Below are positions 13,301 through 20,746 of a stretch of 20,746 nt of DNA, in pieces. Positions within the stretch are counted from its first letter, which is position 1. Each line of letters starts with the position of its first letter. The translations under genes were made by a program, and so were the position numbers. The notes under the pieces were generated by a model. That model had not been told where the DNA came from, did no database searches, and was given only the letters and a program-made list of their open reading frames with translations. Origin of the DNA: a virus; the IMG/VR virus record IMGVR_UViG_3300036832_001355, positions 1 through 20,746 of that record, one strand, 5' to 3'.

Positions 13301-15716
13301 CCATGCCCGCGCGTCGCATCGTCCAGTTGACTCTGTAGATAAGTCGAAGCGCGAGCGAATCCGTCTGCCATAGACTCCTTACGGGAGTCGCAGGCGATGG
13401 CGTACCGCCCGTGATAGGCTGCGGGTTCGTGTCTTCCTCGTGTATGGTCGCGGTGTCACTAATTTCAAAACGGGGAGCTTCCTCTCCGGCCGTCACGAAG
13501 TCTGCGGCGTCGACGACACCAACCGAGTTGAGCGGCATGGTGCCAGAATCGATCACCGGCCAGCCGTTGAGTTGTCCGCGGTTGAGTTCCTCTTTGAACG
13601 CCCATGCTCCGGTCGGGAACGTGATGAACTTAGCGGAGTTCATGTTGCTCGGATTGATGAGCCACGCCGGTTTGCGGATATTGCCCTTCGTCGCGACCAT
13701 CAGCGCATTGGACAAGTTTTTCAGATCGCCGACAATCGCCGCGAATGCCCCGCCAGTGATCGGCGTCGGGGTGATCGGCGTCACGCCGTTGAACAACCCG
13801 GCAGGCCGGATCGTCGTCGCCGGATTGGTGTCGACGAGAATCGAGTCGAGCGACACCGCCGTATCTTCCTGCACCGCTAGTCGCAACAAACCCTCGATCG
13901 CAGGAATCGAATGCTCATCTAATTCGCGAGTCCAGGTCGTGATCACGGCCATTTTTTTCGGAGTTAAGATTTGCGCGACGAACTGTCCCTGCCTTACGGG
14001 AATCGGCATCCCTTCTCCAACGAACGATCCGGCGATCGTCGGCGTTGCCGCCCGCGTCGGAATACTAATCCGACCGGCGCGGCCGAATTGCAGCGCGAGC
14101 CCGAGCGCGGACAAGCGCGGGAAGATCGAGGTGGGCATCAAGAGTTGCATGAAATCTGAATAGATGGTTTCCACCAACTCCGCGGCCCAACCGGTCACCG
14201 TGGTCATCGCCGGATTTGCCGCCGCACGCGTCATCCAATCGACCGCAGCGCGCGTGCGATCGTCGCTGTAGGGCGGATAGGCGCGGCAGATTTCCTCCGG
14301 CGCGCGGTTGAACACCTTCGAAAGATACGTGACCACGCCAGCGCGGATCATGTAATCGAGCGGTTGAAGCTCTTTCTTGCCGCTCGTCTTTTGGAAGAAT
14401 TGCTGGCGGCGCTCGCGTTCCTCGTCGTCGATATTCGCATTGCGATTCCCGTTGAGGCCATTCGCCCGCGCGGGTAGCCGGTGCTCGCGGCCGTTCGTGC
14501 CGTCCGCCGTTCGCGCAGTCTGCGCAACATACTTTTCGGATTCGCGCAGGCTTTCGAGCAACCGGGTCTTCGCCGCGATCTGAGCGTTGAGTACGTTGTT
14601 CGCCTCAACCTCTTTGTCGGCGACGTTGTTGTCGTCCATCTTGTCGATATTGGCGTTGAGTTCGTCGGTGAGCCGCACAATGTCGGCTTCCGTATCCTGA
14701 ATGCGTTCTGCGAGCGACATAGCGCTGCTCCTTCTATTGCGATGTGAAGTTGCGTCTTTCGTCCGCCTTTCGCGGGCATGCTCGCCCCGGCGCACAATCA
14801 CGGTCTTTTCGTCGGCGTGCTCGCCAAAGACCATGCGTTGAGTTTCAGACGAAATGTTTAGGCTCTTTGCCACCGCCAACGCGTTCGGGTTGGCGGGAAT
14901 GCTCACGAGGGAGCACTCAACCAATTCCTGTTGCAGATAGCGCATCGGTCCGAAGCCGAACGGATCGCGCCCATTGTCTTCGGTGAGCGGTTCTTTCTTG
15001 ATCGCTTTGAAGCCGACCGATACCGCCTTGAGAATCCCCGCGTCGTGCAATGCGCGAATCTCATCGAGGCGAGCCGATGCACCCTTCGGCGCGAGCACGA
15101 GCCGCGCGCGCAAATCTTTATCGTCGTTTCGAATCCCGGCCCACGTTCCTATGGGAAAATTTGCGTCGTGGTTGAACAATGCGATGGGATGGCGCTTGAA
15201 ATGCTCGTAAATCCACCCCCTCGGTTCCACAATATCGCCGAACCGATCTGGCGTCGCATCCGAGAGAATGAATTCCTTGCCATCGGTGATGATCTTGCCA
15301 TCGTGCTGCTTGAGCACGAGCCCGTTATCGCGCGCGCCGGATTCCTCGTTGTAATCCTGCCACGCGAGTTCGCAGGCATCGTCGGCGTCGTCGTCGTCCA
15401 CACCGTTGTCGGTCAATTCCTCCGAACACCGCGACATGAACTCATCTTTACTTTCGCCTTCCTCGACTTCGGGCACATCCATCGCACTGCCCTGCTTGGC
15501 GAGCAGCCTGCACCACAGCTTGACGATGCGTCGAACTTCGTCGGCGGATTTCTTCGGCTTGGCGCTGCCCGGATGTTCCTTGCGCCATTCGCTAAGACAA
15601 GCGGCGACTGCTTGCTCCTGCGGGCGCTTGTTCTCACCCGTGCCAATCATCTCAGGGACGCAATAACTCATGTAATCGGATTGCGACTCACCTTTTCGCG
15701 GTTTACGGAGCGGCAT
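13272..15716 (-). CDS. Prohead protease fused to scaffold domain and HK97-fold major capsid protein
   Basis: One 814-aa frame carries several parts. Two related Cys-containing helical repeats come first (about 5-45 with KGESQSDYMSYC; 83-122 with EGESKDEFMSRC). An HK97-type prohead serine protease follows (about 135-285), with likely catalytic His in FNHDANFPIG (H183) and Ser in AVSVGF (S233), then CSLVSIPANPNA. A coiled-coil, delta/scaffold-like part lies at 333-400 and the HK97-fold capsid at about 495-814, ending VVQNVAW. In most phages protease and capsid are separate genes; here no stop separates them. The ATG at 15716 follows TGAGGTG. An internal ATG (14720) with AAGGAG could also give a separate scaffold-capsid chain of 482 residues. 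The protease would trim the scaffold part during maturation. Confidence 0.88.
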   Translation of the reverse strand: MPLRKPRKGESQSDYMSYCVPEMIGTGENKRPQEQAVAACLSEWRKEHPGSAKPKKSADEVRRIVKLWCRLLAKQGSAMDVPEVEEGESKDEFMSRCSEELTDNGVDDDDADDACELAWQDYNEESGARDNGLVLKQHDGKIITDGKEFILSDATPDRFGDIVEPRGWIYEHFKRHPIALFNHDANFPIGTWAGIRNDDKDLRARLVLAPKGASARLDEIRALHDAGILKAVSVGFKAIKKEPLTEDNGRDPFGFGPMRYLQQELVECSLVSIPANPNALAVAKSLNISSETQRMVFGEHADEKTVIVRRGEHARERRTKDATSHRNRRSSAMSLAERIQDTEADIVRLTDELNANIDKMDDNNVADKEVEANNVLNAQIAAKTRLLESLRESEKYVAQTARTADGTNGREHRLPARANGLNGNRNANIDDEERERRQQFFQKTSGKKELQPLDYMIRAGVVTYLSKVFNRAPEEICRAYPPYSDDRTRAAVDWMTRAAANPAMTTVTGWAAELVETIYSDFMQLLMPTSIFPRLSALGLALQFGRAGRISIPTRAATPTIAGSFVGEGMPIPVRQGQFVAQILTPKKMAVITTWTRELDEHSIPAIEGLLRLAVQEDTAVSLDSILVDTNPATTIRPAGLFNGVTPITPTPITGGAFAAIVGDLKNLSNALMVATKGNIRKPAWLINPSNMNSAKFITFPTGAWAFKEELNRGQLNGWPVIDSGTMPLNSVGVVDAADFVTAGEEAPRFEISDTATIHEEDTNPQPITGGTPSPATPVRSLWQTDSLALRLIYRVNWTMRRAGMVAVVQNVAW
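14718..14733 (-). promoter_or_regulatory. Internal ribosome binding site and ATG for the scaffold-capsid half
   Basis: AAGGAG (14733-14728) lies seven bases before an in-frame ATG (14720-14718) starting MSLAERIQDTEADIVRL, exactly where the coiled-coil scaffold domain begins. The site is as good as those of bona fide starts nearby. It would allow high-level capsid synthesis independent of the protease, similar in logic to nested protease/scaffold genes such as lambda C/Nu3. Confidence 0.65.
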
Positions 15717-15725
15717 AGCGGCACC

Positions 15726-16817
15726 TCACCAAATGGCGTTCTGAATCCAACTGACGCCTAACGGAGAGCGCAGCGCCCATGACACCGGCAACTCCATTTT
15801 CGTTGCGACGCTCGCGGTCTGGAACATCGATGACACCGGCACCGCCAAGCTTCCGCCCGAGCCGATCGCCGCCGGAGTATCGGACATGTGCAGCGACGCG
15901 CTGGTCGAGGCTTCGAATTCCGGTGCACCCATTGCCGCCACGACGGCATTGCATGCGACGGCGATCGCGGTGCCAGGAGGCACGGTGCCCGACGGAATCA
16001 AGATGACATCTTCCGCCTGTCGATAGGTGCGATACGCGAGCGAGATATACTGCGCGACGTTCATGATCAGCGCGATCGGACCAGCGCCCGACACCGGACC
16101 GATCCCCGCGCCGAGCGCGATCAAATCCTCCGTCGCCGCCTCGGTCTTGCTGGTGCCAGCGCCGCCGGTCGAGGGTGTGATCGGCGTCACGTTGTAAAGC
16201 AGCCCCGGCGGATGCGAGGCGTCGCCCGCGCTATTGGAAAAGACCACGGCATCGAGCAGCGGGCCCGCGCTTTCGGCGAGCAATTGTTGGATGACGGTTT
16301 CGACCGACGCCTGCGAATAGAGTTCCGACGACGCGACGGCGATGCCTGCGACCTTGTGCGGATCGATCCGCTGTGCCGTGCTCGATCCCTGCAACACCGG
16401 CTTAGGCGCGCCGGGCGCGACGAACTTCACGCCAACCGGCGCAATATTCGGAATGACGTAGCCGCCCGCTTCGCGCGTCAAGGTGAGCTTGAGTGTGTGA
16501 TTGAATAATTGCGCAGCGGCCGAAAATGGCGCCAGCAACGGAAACACGGCGAGCGCGACCTGCACGAGCGCCGACGTGTTGGTCATATCGAGCGGTACGG
16601 TCGCGGCGCGCAGGATCAATTGTGCATCGGCATCGAACGGCCATTGCTTTTCCGCGTGCTCCCACGCCTTCATCGATTTGTCGATGCGCGCATGCCCGCT
16701 TGCGACGGCCGCGCGCACGATCGAGCGTAGCGGATCGCGCGTGAAGGGCGGCGGACCGCCCTTGCGATCGAGCGGCGCGGCACGCTGAAAATCTTCGCGT
16801 GATCTGGCGAGGTTCAT
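15726..16817 (-). CDS. Second HK97-fold capsid paralogue
   Basis: This 363-aa protein lacks a protease part. From about residue 115 it parallels the capsid half of the downstream fusion: PPGLLYNVTPITPS here versus PAGLFNGVTPITPT there; an APEFEAS...LHMSD stretch versus APRFEIS...TIHEE; and ends WIQNAIW versus VVQNVAW. Spacing and secondary structure also match, so both are HK97-fold paralogues, although overall identity looks low. The N-terminal 75 residues are helical and charged. It could be a minor capsomer, vertex or second shell protein; sequence alone cannot say which of the two is the main subunit. The ATG at 16817 overlaps the previous stop (ATGA), and its stop is nine bases before the fusion gene. 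Confidence 0.8.
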   Translation of the reverse strand: MNLARSREDFQRAAPLDRKGGPPPFTRDPLRSIVRAAVASGHARIDKSMKAWEHAEKQWPFDADAQLILRAATVPLDMTNTSALVQVALAVFPLLAPFSAAAQLFNHTLKLTLTREAGGYVIPNIAPVGVKFVAPGAPKPVLQGSSTAQRIDPHKVAGIAVASSELYSQASVETVIQQLLAESAGPLLDAVVFSNSAGDASHPPGLLYNVTPITPSTGGAGTSKTEAATEDLIALGAGIGPVSGAGPIALIMNVAQYISLAYRTYRQAEDVILIPSGTVPPGTAIAVACNAVVAAMGAPEFEASTSASLHMSDTPAAIGSGGSLAVPVSSMFQTASVATKMELPVSWALRSPLGVSWIQNAIW

Positions 16818-16981
16818 TTGCGCTTATCCTTCGATTTCGCCTTCGCCTTCGCGCGATGGCGCTCGCGAATCTCTTTCGCCTTGTCCTGATTTTTCTGCGC
16901 CGGGCTCAACCAGTGCGCGCCCGTGCGCATATCGGTTTCGAGCAGATCGATGTGCACGTCTTTCGGTTTTTCTTTTGCCAT
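16814..16981 (-). CDS. Small basic protein (55 aa) in the head operon
   Basis: The product starts MAKEKPKDVHIDLLETDMRT and ends in a Lys/Ala/Arg-rich helix (KAKAKSKDKRK). The ATG at 16981 overlaps the upstream stop (TGATG) and its own stop overlaps the capsid paralogue's ATG (ATGA), so it is translated within the coupled run. The strongly basic tail could bind DNA or acidic parts of the neighbouring effector protein; this is only suggestion. A longer frame to 17092 overlaps the ADP-ribosyltransferase gene and is rejected. No family is recognised. Confidence 0.65.
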   Translation of the reverse strand: MAKEKPKDVHIDLLETDMRTGAHWLSPAQKNQDKAKEIRERHRAKAKAKSKDKRK

Positions 16982-19005
16982 CACGCTGCCTTCGGTAATG
17001 CCGCGTTTTCGCCGATGCCGGTGCCGTTTGCGCCTATCGGGATTTCGTCGAACGACGGCGCTTTGCCGATCCACGCATCCCATGCTTTCCAAGCCGTTCC
17101 GGCGATGACCACTTCGTGCTCGCTATGGATGTTGATGCCATAGGCCGGGACCGACACCGCCGCGGTGCGTGGCACTTGCGCGCGCAGCACAACGCGGTTC
17201 ATATCGCCATCCCAACCGCTCGCCACGCCGTTGTCGCTACTGGTCGAGGCCGCGCCGTTGCGATCGATTTTGATGGTCGGTGCCTTGCGATATTCGCCGA
17301 CATTGACCGCCGCCGCGCGCACCGGATCGAGCTTGTCATTGGTGAGCTTGAGGCCGCGATAAAGGTGCAACGTTTGCAGCCCGGCCTTGTCGAGCATGTA
17401 TTGCGTCACTTCCCACTTGGCGCGCAAGTAAGCCTTGAGCCCGAGATAGCCGCCGATGTCGTCGTAACGTTGATTGGCGGTCGCTTTCAAATCGTTCGGG
17501 TCGATTTCGCTTTGCGGATGGGTCTTATAGTTGAGCCGCCCGCCGAGTTCTTCGGCCGTGACCAGTTGCAGCAATTTCCCGTTCTCAGAAGTCGACGAAC
17601 TTTTCCAATCCGACCAAAGACGATTATCGATGCGGGCGAGTTCGGCCCTCACTGTTTCATCGCTCTTGTCTTCGATGTCGGGAATCTTCCGCTCTCGCAG
17701 CACTTGCAGCGCGCGCTCGACCGAGAGATAGCGCGCCATCGCTTGCGTGTTCCTGTAATCCGTTCCGCTCGTATCGTTGAGCGGATCGTATTTTTTCGGG
17801 ATAGCGATCGGCCCTTCTATTTTTTCCGGCTTGTCCTTCTCGGTTGCACCGCCAGCATATTGGCCGGTGCCCTCGGTGCTCTCGTCGCTAACAACATCGG
17901 TATGCTGTTTGGCAAATGCGAACTTGTCTGCATCCGACATCTGCCCCCATTGTTCCTCCATGAATTCCTTCGCGCTGTCGGCGAGATAATCGGGCGGCTC
18001 CATATCTCCCGCCTTTTTCTCGGCTTGTTCGCCGAACGCTTTGGTCAACGCCGCGCTGATATCGTCGCGCATTTCCTTGGTTAGCAGTTTCGAATAATCG
18101 GGCGGCTCGAAACCGGGCAATTGCTCCTGCCCTTCGCCTTCATGATGCGCCTTGCCCGCCGCATTCAATTTCTCATCGTCGAATTCGACCTCGAAATGCT
18201 TTTTCCAATATGATCCGCCGCCGTATCCGCCGCCTTCGATGGCGTCGCCGCTTAGCGTGATCGCGTCGAGCAATTCGTGATTGCCGAACGGAAAGCGCTG
18301 CTCCATATCGTTGAGCGCATCCATCGCCCACTGATTGTCGTCGCTGTTTTTGTCTTTGTTGAATTCTTCCGCGACTTGCATACGCGCATCCTCTTGCGCC
18401 TGTTCGTTGAAATAGTTTTCATTTTCGGAATCGATGTAGCTCTGCAAATTTTGGTCGTAATAGGCTTCCTCGACGCTGCTCTGTCCGCTGTTAGAAAGCG
18501 ATTCCCATTCCTCCGGCTCGAATGGCGGCTCGCCTTCGTCTTCGTCGGCAGGATCGCCCTCCGATACCGGCGCAACCGGAGTGGCACCGGTTTTTTCCGG
18601 CGCTTCGGTCGCGAGCTTATCGACCTTCGGCCGCGCGATCTGATAGTCACGCTCTAGCTTGCGCGCCGTCGCTTTGTTCCATTCGTCGCCGCCGACGGAG
18701 ATCACTTCGGGCGTTAACTTCGGCTCGGCAGCGCTTGCTTCGCTCTCGCTCTCGCCGCCGCCGCCACCTTCGCCGAATTGCCCGCCCTCTGACGATCCTG
18801 CGGGCACGCGCGGATGCTTCGACTCGTCCCAATCCTTTTGCGTCTTTGCTTCGGCCGCGGGCACGAGAAACACCGCGCCGCCTTCTTCGTCGGTAAACGT
18901 GAGCTTGATCAGCGATGCCGAAGCCTGATCATCAACCAACTCGAATTGATTATTGAGATACGCGGCGATTGCCGGGCGTCCATTGACATTGACGCTCTCG
19001 ATCAT
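16981..19005 (-). CDS. Putative virion-associated ADP-ribosyltransferase effector
   Basis: This 674-aa acidic protein has a small N-terminal domain (1-55), the linker WDESKHPRVPAGSSEGGQFG (59-78) plus a Gly run, a long acidic low-complexity middle (about 85-450, many Asp/Glu/Gln), and a C-terminal domain with the R-S-E ADP-ribosyltransferase signature. Visible elements are R550 in LYRGL, S587-T588-S589 in AASTSSDNG, and E629-H630-E631 (ExE) in SEHEVVIAG. ExE is typical of enzymes that transfer ADP-ribose from NAD to arginine. Head-module location recalls T4 Alt and MuF-linked toxins that are packaged and injected; packaging here is inferred. It shares an ATGA overlap with the upstream gene and the same linker motif. 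The target is unknown, and no immunity gene is evident beside it. Confidence 0.8.
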   Translation of the reverse strand: MIESVNVNGRPAIAAYLNNQFELVDDQASASLIKLTFTDEEGGAVFLVPAAEAKTQKDWDESKHPRVPAGSSEGGQFGEGGGGGESESEASAAEPKLTPEVISVGGDEWNKATARKLERDYQIARPKVDKLATEAPEKTGATPVAPVSEGDPADEDEGEPPFEPEEWESLSNSGQSSVEEAYYDQNLQSYIDSENENYFNEQAQEDARMQVAEEFNKDKNSDDNQWAMDALNDMEQRFPFGNHELLDAITLSGDAIEGGGYGGGSYWKKHFEVEFDDEKLNAAGKAHHEGEGQEQLPGFEPPDYSKLLTKEMRDDISAALTKAFGEQAEKKAGDMEPPDYLADSAKEFMEEQWGQMSDADKFAFAKQHTDVVSDESTEGTGQYAGGATEKDKPEKIEGPIAIPKKYDPLNDTSGTDYRNTQAMARYLSVERALQVLRERKIPDIEDKSDETVRAELARIDNRLWSDWKSSSTSENGKLLQLVTAEELGGRLNYKTHPQSEIDPNDLKATANQRYDDIGGYLGLKAYLRAKWEVTQYMLDKAGLQTLHLYRGLKLTNDKLDPVRAAAVNVGEYRKAPTIKIDRNGAASTSSDNGVASGWDGDMNRVVLRAQVPRTAAVSVPAYGINIHSEHEVVIAGTAWKAWDAWIGKAPSFDEIPIGANGTGIGENAALPKAA
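18754..18831 (-). repeat. Linker motif copy C (in the ADP-ribosyltransferase gene)
   Basis: It encodes WDESKHPRVPAGSSEGGQFG followed by EGGGGG, near-identical to the copy at 19812-19892 and to the partial copy at 20704-20746. It separates the N-terminal domain from the acidic region. Confidence 0.85.
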
Positions 19006-20746
19006 GCCGTGCCCTTGTAAACTTTCTCGACCGTTCGGTAGAGATCACGCCAGCGTTTCGCGTTTGCATCGATGACCGATTGCGGCGGCTTTGGCTTGTC
19101 CTCACCGCGATACGCGATGATGCCTTCGCCGTAGTGATTGGGGAATTTCCCCGTTTCGTATTTGATGCGCCCCATCTCGGCGAGCGTTTCATGCACAGCA
19201 AGTTCAAACTTGACGGTCGCCTGTTTGAAGCCCTTCCAATACTCGTAGCTGTATCCGGACACGCCGTCGGCGTCGGCGAATTCATCCCACGAGTAGGTGC
19301 GGAAATTTTTCTCCATCGCCTGATAGTTCGGATATTTCTTGTCGTAAGGCGGCCACAACGTGCCGTCCGGCCGCATCACCGCGTCTTTGCCGCCGCGTTG
19401 CTCCCACCAATGCTCGCTGTTCGGATTGGGCGGCGGGCCGGGATCGGCCATCATCGCCGCGGCTTCCTTTTGATATTTGTCGAGCGCAGTTTGGAATTTT
19501 TGGTGTTCGACTTCGTGCGCGGTGACGCCCTTCGTCAACTCATATTCGGTAATCTGTTGCGGGAAAAGCTTGATTGCTCCTTGCATCGGTCCCGTGGTGT
19601 AAGCCAGTCCGGCCGCTAAATATTCCTTACCGTTAAGCGTGAACTTGACACCCGGCGTTGCTTCATTGCGACCAATCGAAACCTTGCTCGGATCATAGCC
19701 AAGCTCTTTTGCCACTGCGCGCCCGGTATGCAAAACCAATTTCACATGCGCGGCTTCGCGCTCGCGCTCGGCGTCATCTGGCCTTGTGCCTTCGCCTTCG
19801 CCTTCGCCTTCGCCTCCGCCTCCGCCGCCTTCGCCGAATTGCCCACCATCGGGTGAACCGGCGGGAACGCGCGGATGTTGGCTTTCGTCCCATTCGAGCA
19901 GAATGAGTTCGATCTCGCGATCGGTGAGCCCAAGCTCTAATCCGGCCTCATCGTTTTGCCAGATCGCTTCGCAATCCTCGACCGTGAGATCGAGCGAGAG
20001 CGCGAGCGGCCCGCGGAAATCTTTCTTGCCCGCGGGTTTCTTGCCCTTGCCGCCGGTAAATTTCTCGGCTTCGTCCAGCAGCGTGATGATATCGATATCA
20101 ACGCGCGAGACGCGCATCTTGGTGTCGTTGTCAAGCTTGTTGTCTTTGGCGTCGAGCGCGAGCTTCGCCGCCCAATGGTGATGACCGTCGACGATATAGT
20201 TATCGCGCGAGACAACGAGTCGCTTTTCCAAGCGCTCCGGTTCGTCTTTGTTGCGCTCGATATTGATGACGACTTTTTCCGCCGAGAGTTGGTTTTGCGT
20301 CGCGCGTAGGTGCGATGCAAGCTCGCGATCCTTCTCGACTTTGTATCCCTTGTCTTTCAGATATTGGATGAACGCCTTTGTTTGTTTGGTGTTCATCTGC
20401 GGCATCTCGACTCGCGGGATGCCCTTCGTCTCGGCGCAGAAAAGATTCGTGCCCTTGATCGTGACGTTGCAGAGATCGAACAGCGGCGGCGCTTCGCCCT
20501 GCTCGTGATAGCGTTTCATCGTTTGGCCGAGCAGCTTGATCAGAGTCGCAACCTGCTTCGGCTGCTTCAACTCGACCTTGCGATTTTCAAATAGCGCGCG
20601 CTGCGCGTCATAGACGTTAGAGGTGTGAATCACGCCGCGCTTGTCGAGGCGCGCGTCTTTCGAATAGCCGGGGCCGGGATGCCCCTCGGTGTCGCCGCCG
20701 TCACCGCCGCCACCTTCGCCAAACTGGCCGCCCTCGGATGATCCGG
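19002..20746 (-). CDS. Polyvalent head protein with ParB-like and HEVEH zincin domains (5' end outside window)
   Basis: The frame has no stop up to the right edge, so the gene is truncated there; a GTG at 20633 is internal, not the likely start. Domains in order are: (1) a linker-motif end (20746-20704); (2) a domain with LFDLCNVTIKGTNLFCAETK and IVDGHHHWAA (20195-20166), the ParB/sulfiredoxin-like core seen in C-terminal parts of phage MuF/head proteins; (3) a second linker motif (19892-19812); (4) a domain with GVTAHEVEHQKF, HEVEH at 19517-19503, a zinc metallopeptidase motif, and a downstream HETLAEMGR that may supply the third ligand. The mixed architecture fits polyvalent proteins packaged in heads to act early in infection. 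The ParB box has His where Arg is more usual. Substrate and activity are unknown. Confidence 0.78.
   Translation of the reverse strand, partial: GSSEGGQFGEGGGGDGGDTEGHPGPGYSKDARLDKRGVIHTSNVYDAQRALFENRKVELKQPKQVATLIKLLGQTMKRYHEQGEAPPLFDLCNVTIKGTNLFCAETKGIPRVEMPQMNTKQTKAFIQYLKDKGYKVEKDRELASHLRATQNQLSAEKVVINIERNKDEPERLEKRLVVSRDNYIVDGHHHWAAKLALDAKDNKLDNDTKMRVSRVDIDIITLLDEAEKFTGGKGKKPAGKKDFRGPLALSLDLTVEDCEAIWQNDEAGLELGLTDREIELILLEWDESQHPRVPAGSPDGGQFGEGGGGGGEGEGEGEGTRPDDAEREREAAHVKLVLHTGRAVAKELGYDPSKVSIGRNEATPGVKFTLNGKEYLAAGLAYTTGPMQGAIKLFPQQITEYELTKGVTAHEVEHQKFQTALDKYQKEAAAMMADPGPPPNPNSEHWWEQRGGKDAVMRPDGTLWPPYDKKYPNYQAMEKNFRTYSWDEFADADGVSGYSYEYWKGFKQATVKFELAVHETLAEMGRIKYETGKFPNHYGEGIIAYRGEDKPKPPQSVIDANAKRWRDLYRTVEKVYKGTA
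19788..19823 (-). repeat. In-frame hexamer repeat in the Gly/Glu linker
   Basis: On the plus strand GCCTTC occurs four times (19788-19811), then GCCTCC twice (19812-19823), encoding alternating Gly-Glu and Gly-Gly next to the linker motif. Six-base units keep the frame if gained or lost. Confidence 0.7.
19812..19892 (-). repeat. Linker motif copy B (between ParB-like and zincin domains)
   Basis: It encodes WDESQHPRVPAGSPDGGQFG followed by a Gly run. It joins two unrelated domains of one protein, which marks it as a module boundary. Confidence 0.85.
20704..20746 (-). repeat. Linker motif copy A (partial, at the window edge)
   Basis: It encodes GSSEGGQFGEGGGG before the window ends, matching the last part of copies B and C. 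It implies a further domain upstream of the ParB-like domain, outside the window. Confidence 0.8.

Noticed and set aside
13135-13371. A minus-strand 78-codon frame across the capsid/methyltransferase junction
   Set aside because: It overlaps two real genes in the third frame and has no motif.
17116-18084. A 322-codon plus-strand frame
   Set aside because: It is antisense to the ADP-ribosyltransferase gene; composition and lack of a start signal mark it as a shadow.
20633-20633. GTG as the start of the ParB/zincin gene
   Set aside because: The same frame stays open upstream to the edge and encodes the linker motif, so the GTG is internal.
1-20746. tRNA, rRNA, integrase, att sites or insertion-sequence ends
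   Set aside because: No cloverleaf-like segment, transposase motif or flanking duplicated ends were recognised by eye.

Overview
This window is part of the virion-structure region of a temperate-type, contractile-tailed (myovirus-like) phage or prophage. Base composition is GC-rich, codons prefer G/C in the third position, and start sites use AGGAGG-type ribosome binding sites. Together with the gene order this suggests a Hyphomicrobiales-like alphaproteobacterial host (Bradyrhizobium-type). That host assignment is inference; no host gene, integrase or att site is in view.

Nearly everything reads leftward (minus strand), from 20746 down to 1. It forms one compact assembly operon with many ATGA, TGATG or TAATG overlaps. 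In transcription order it holds: (1) a 5'-truncated polyvalent head protein with a ParB-like domain and an HEVEH zincin domain; (2) a 674-aa protein ending in an R-S-ExE ADP-ribosyltransferase domain; (3) a 55-aa basic protein; (4) a first HK97-fold capsid paralogue; (5) a prohead protease fused in frame to a second HK97-fold capsid protein, with an internal ribosome binding site before the scaffold/capsid half; (6) a class I methyltransferase; (7) a TPR/GT9-like protein; (8) a small hydrophilic protein; (9) an HK97-type portal; (10) a 611-aa collagen-like fibre; (11) four head-tail connector or completion proteins; (12) a DUF2635-like small protein; (13) a Mu gpL-like tail sheath; (14) a tail tube; (15) two small proteins; (16) a tail assembly chaperone pair joined by a predicted -1 frameshift; (17) the N-terminal 489 residues of a tape-measure protein, cut by the left edge. 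The head is therefore HK97-like and the tail Mu/P2-like.

Three short genes run the opposite way (plus strand): a CxxC/CxxC zinc-ribbon protein, a 55-aa Cys-rich protein, and an HNH-AP2 homing-endonuclease-like protein. Each sits in a junction between minus-strand genes and ends on a 4-bp TTAG/CTAA that also stops the facing minus-strand gene.

The most notable points are: a conserved HPRVPAGS..GGQFGEGGGG linker seen three times between modules of the putative virion-packaged effectors; two tandem divergent capsid paralogues, one fused to its protease; a complete-looking frameshift signal (T TTT TTC, 9-nt spacer, 15-bp stem); and a TPR-glycosyltransferase plus methyltransferase pair inside the head module near a collagen-like fibre. 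No tRNA, rRNA, CRISPR array, insertion sequence or convincing intrinsic terminator was seen. There is no gene-free stretch over 300 bases; the longest is about 79 bases (4780-4858).
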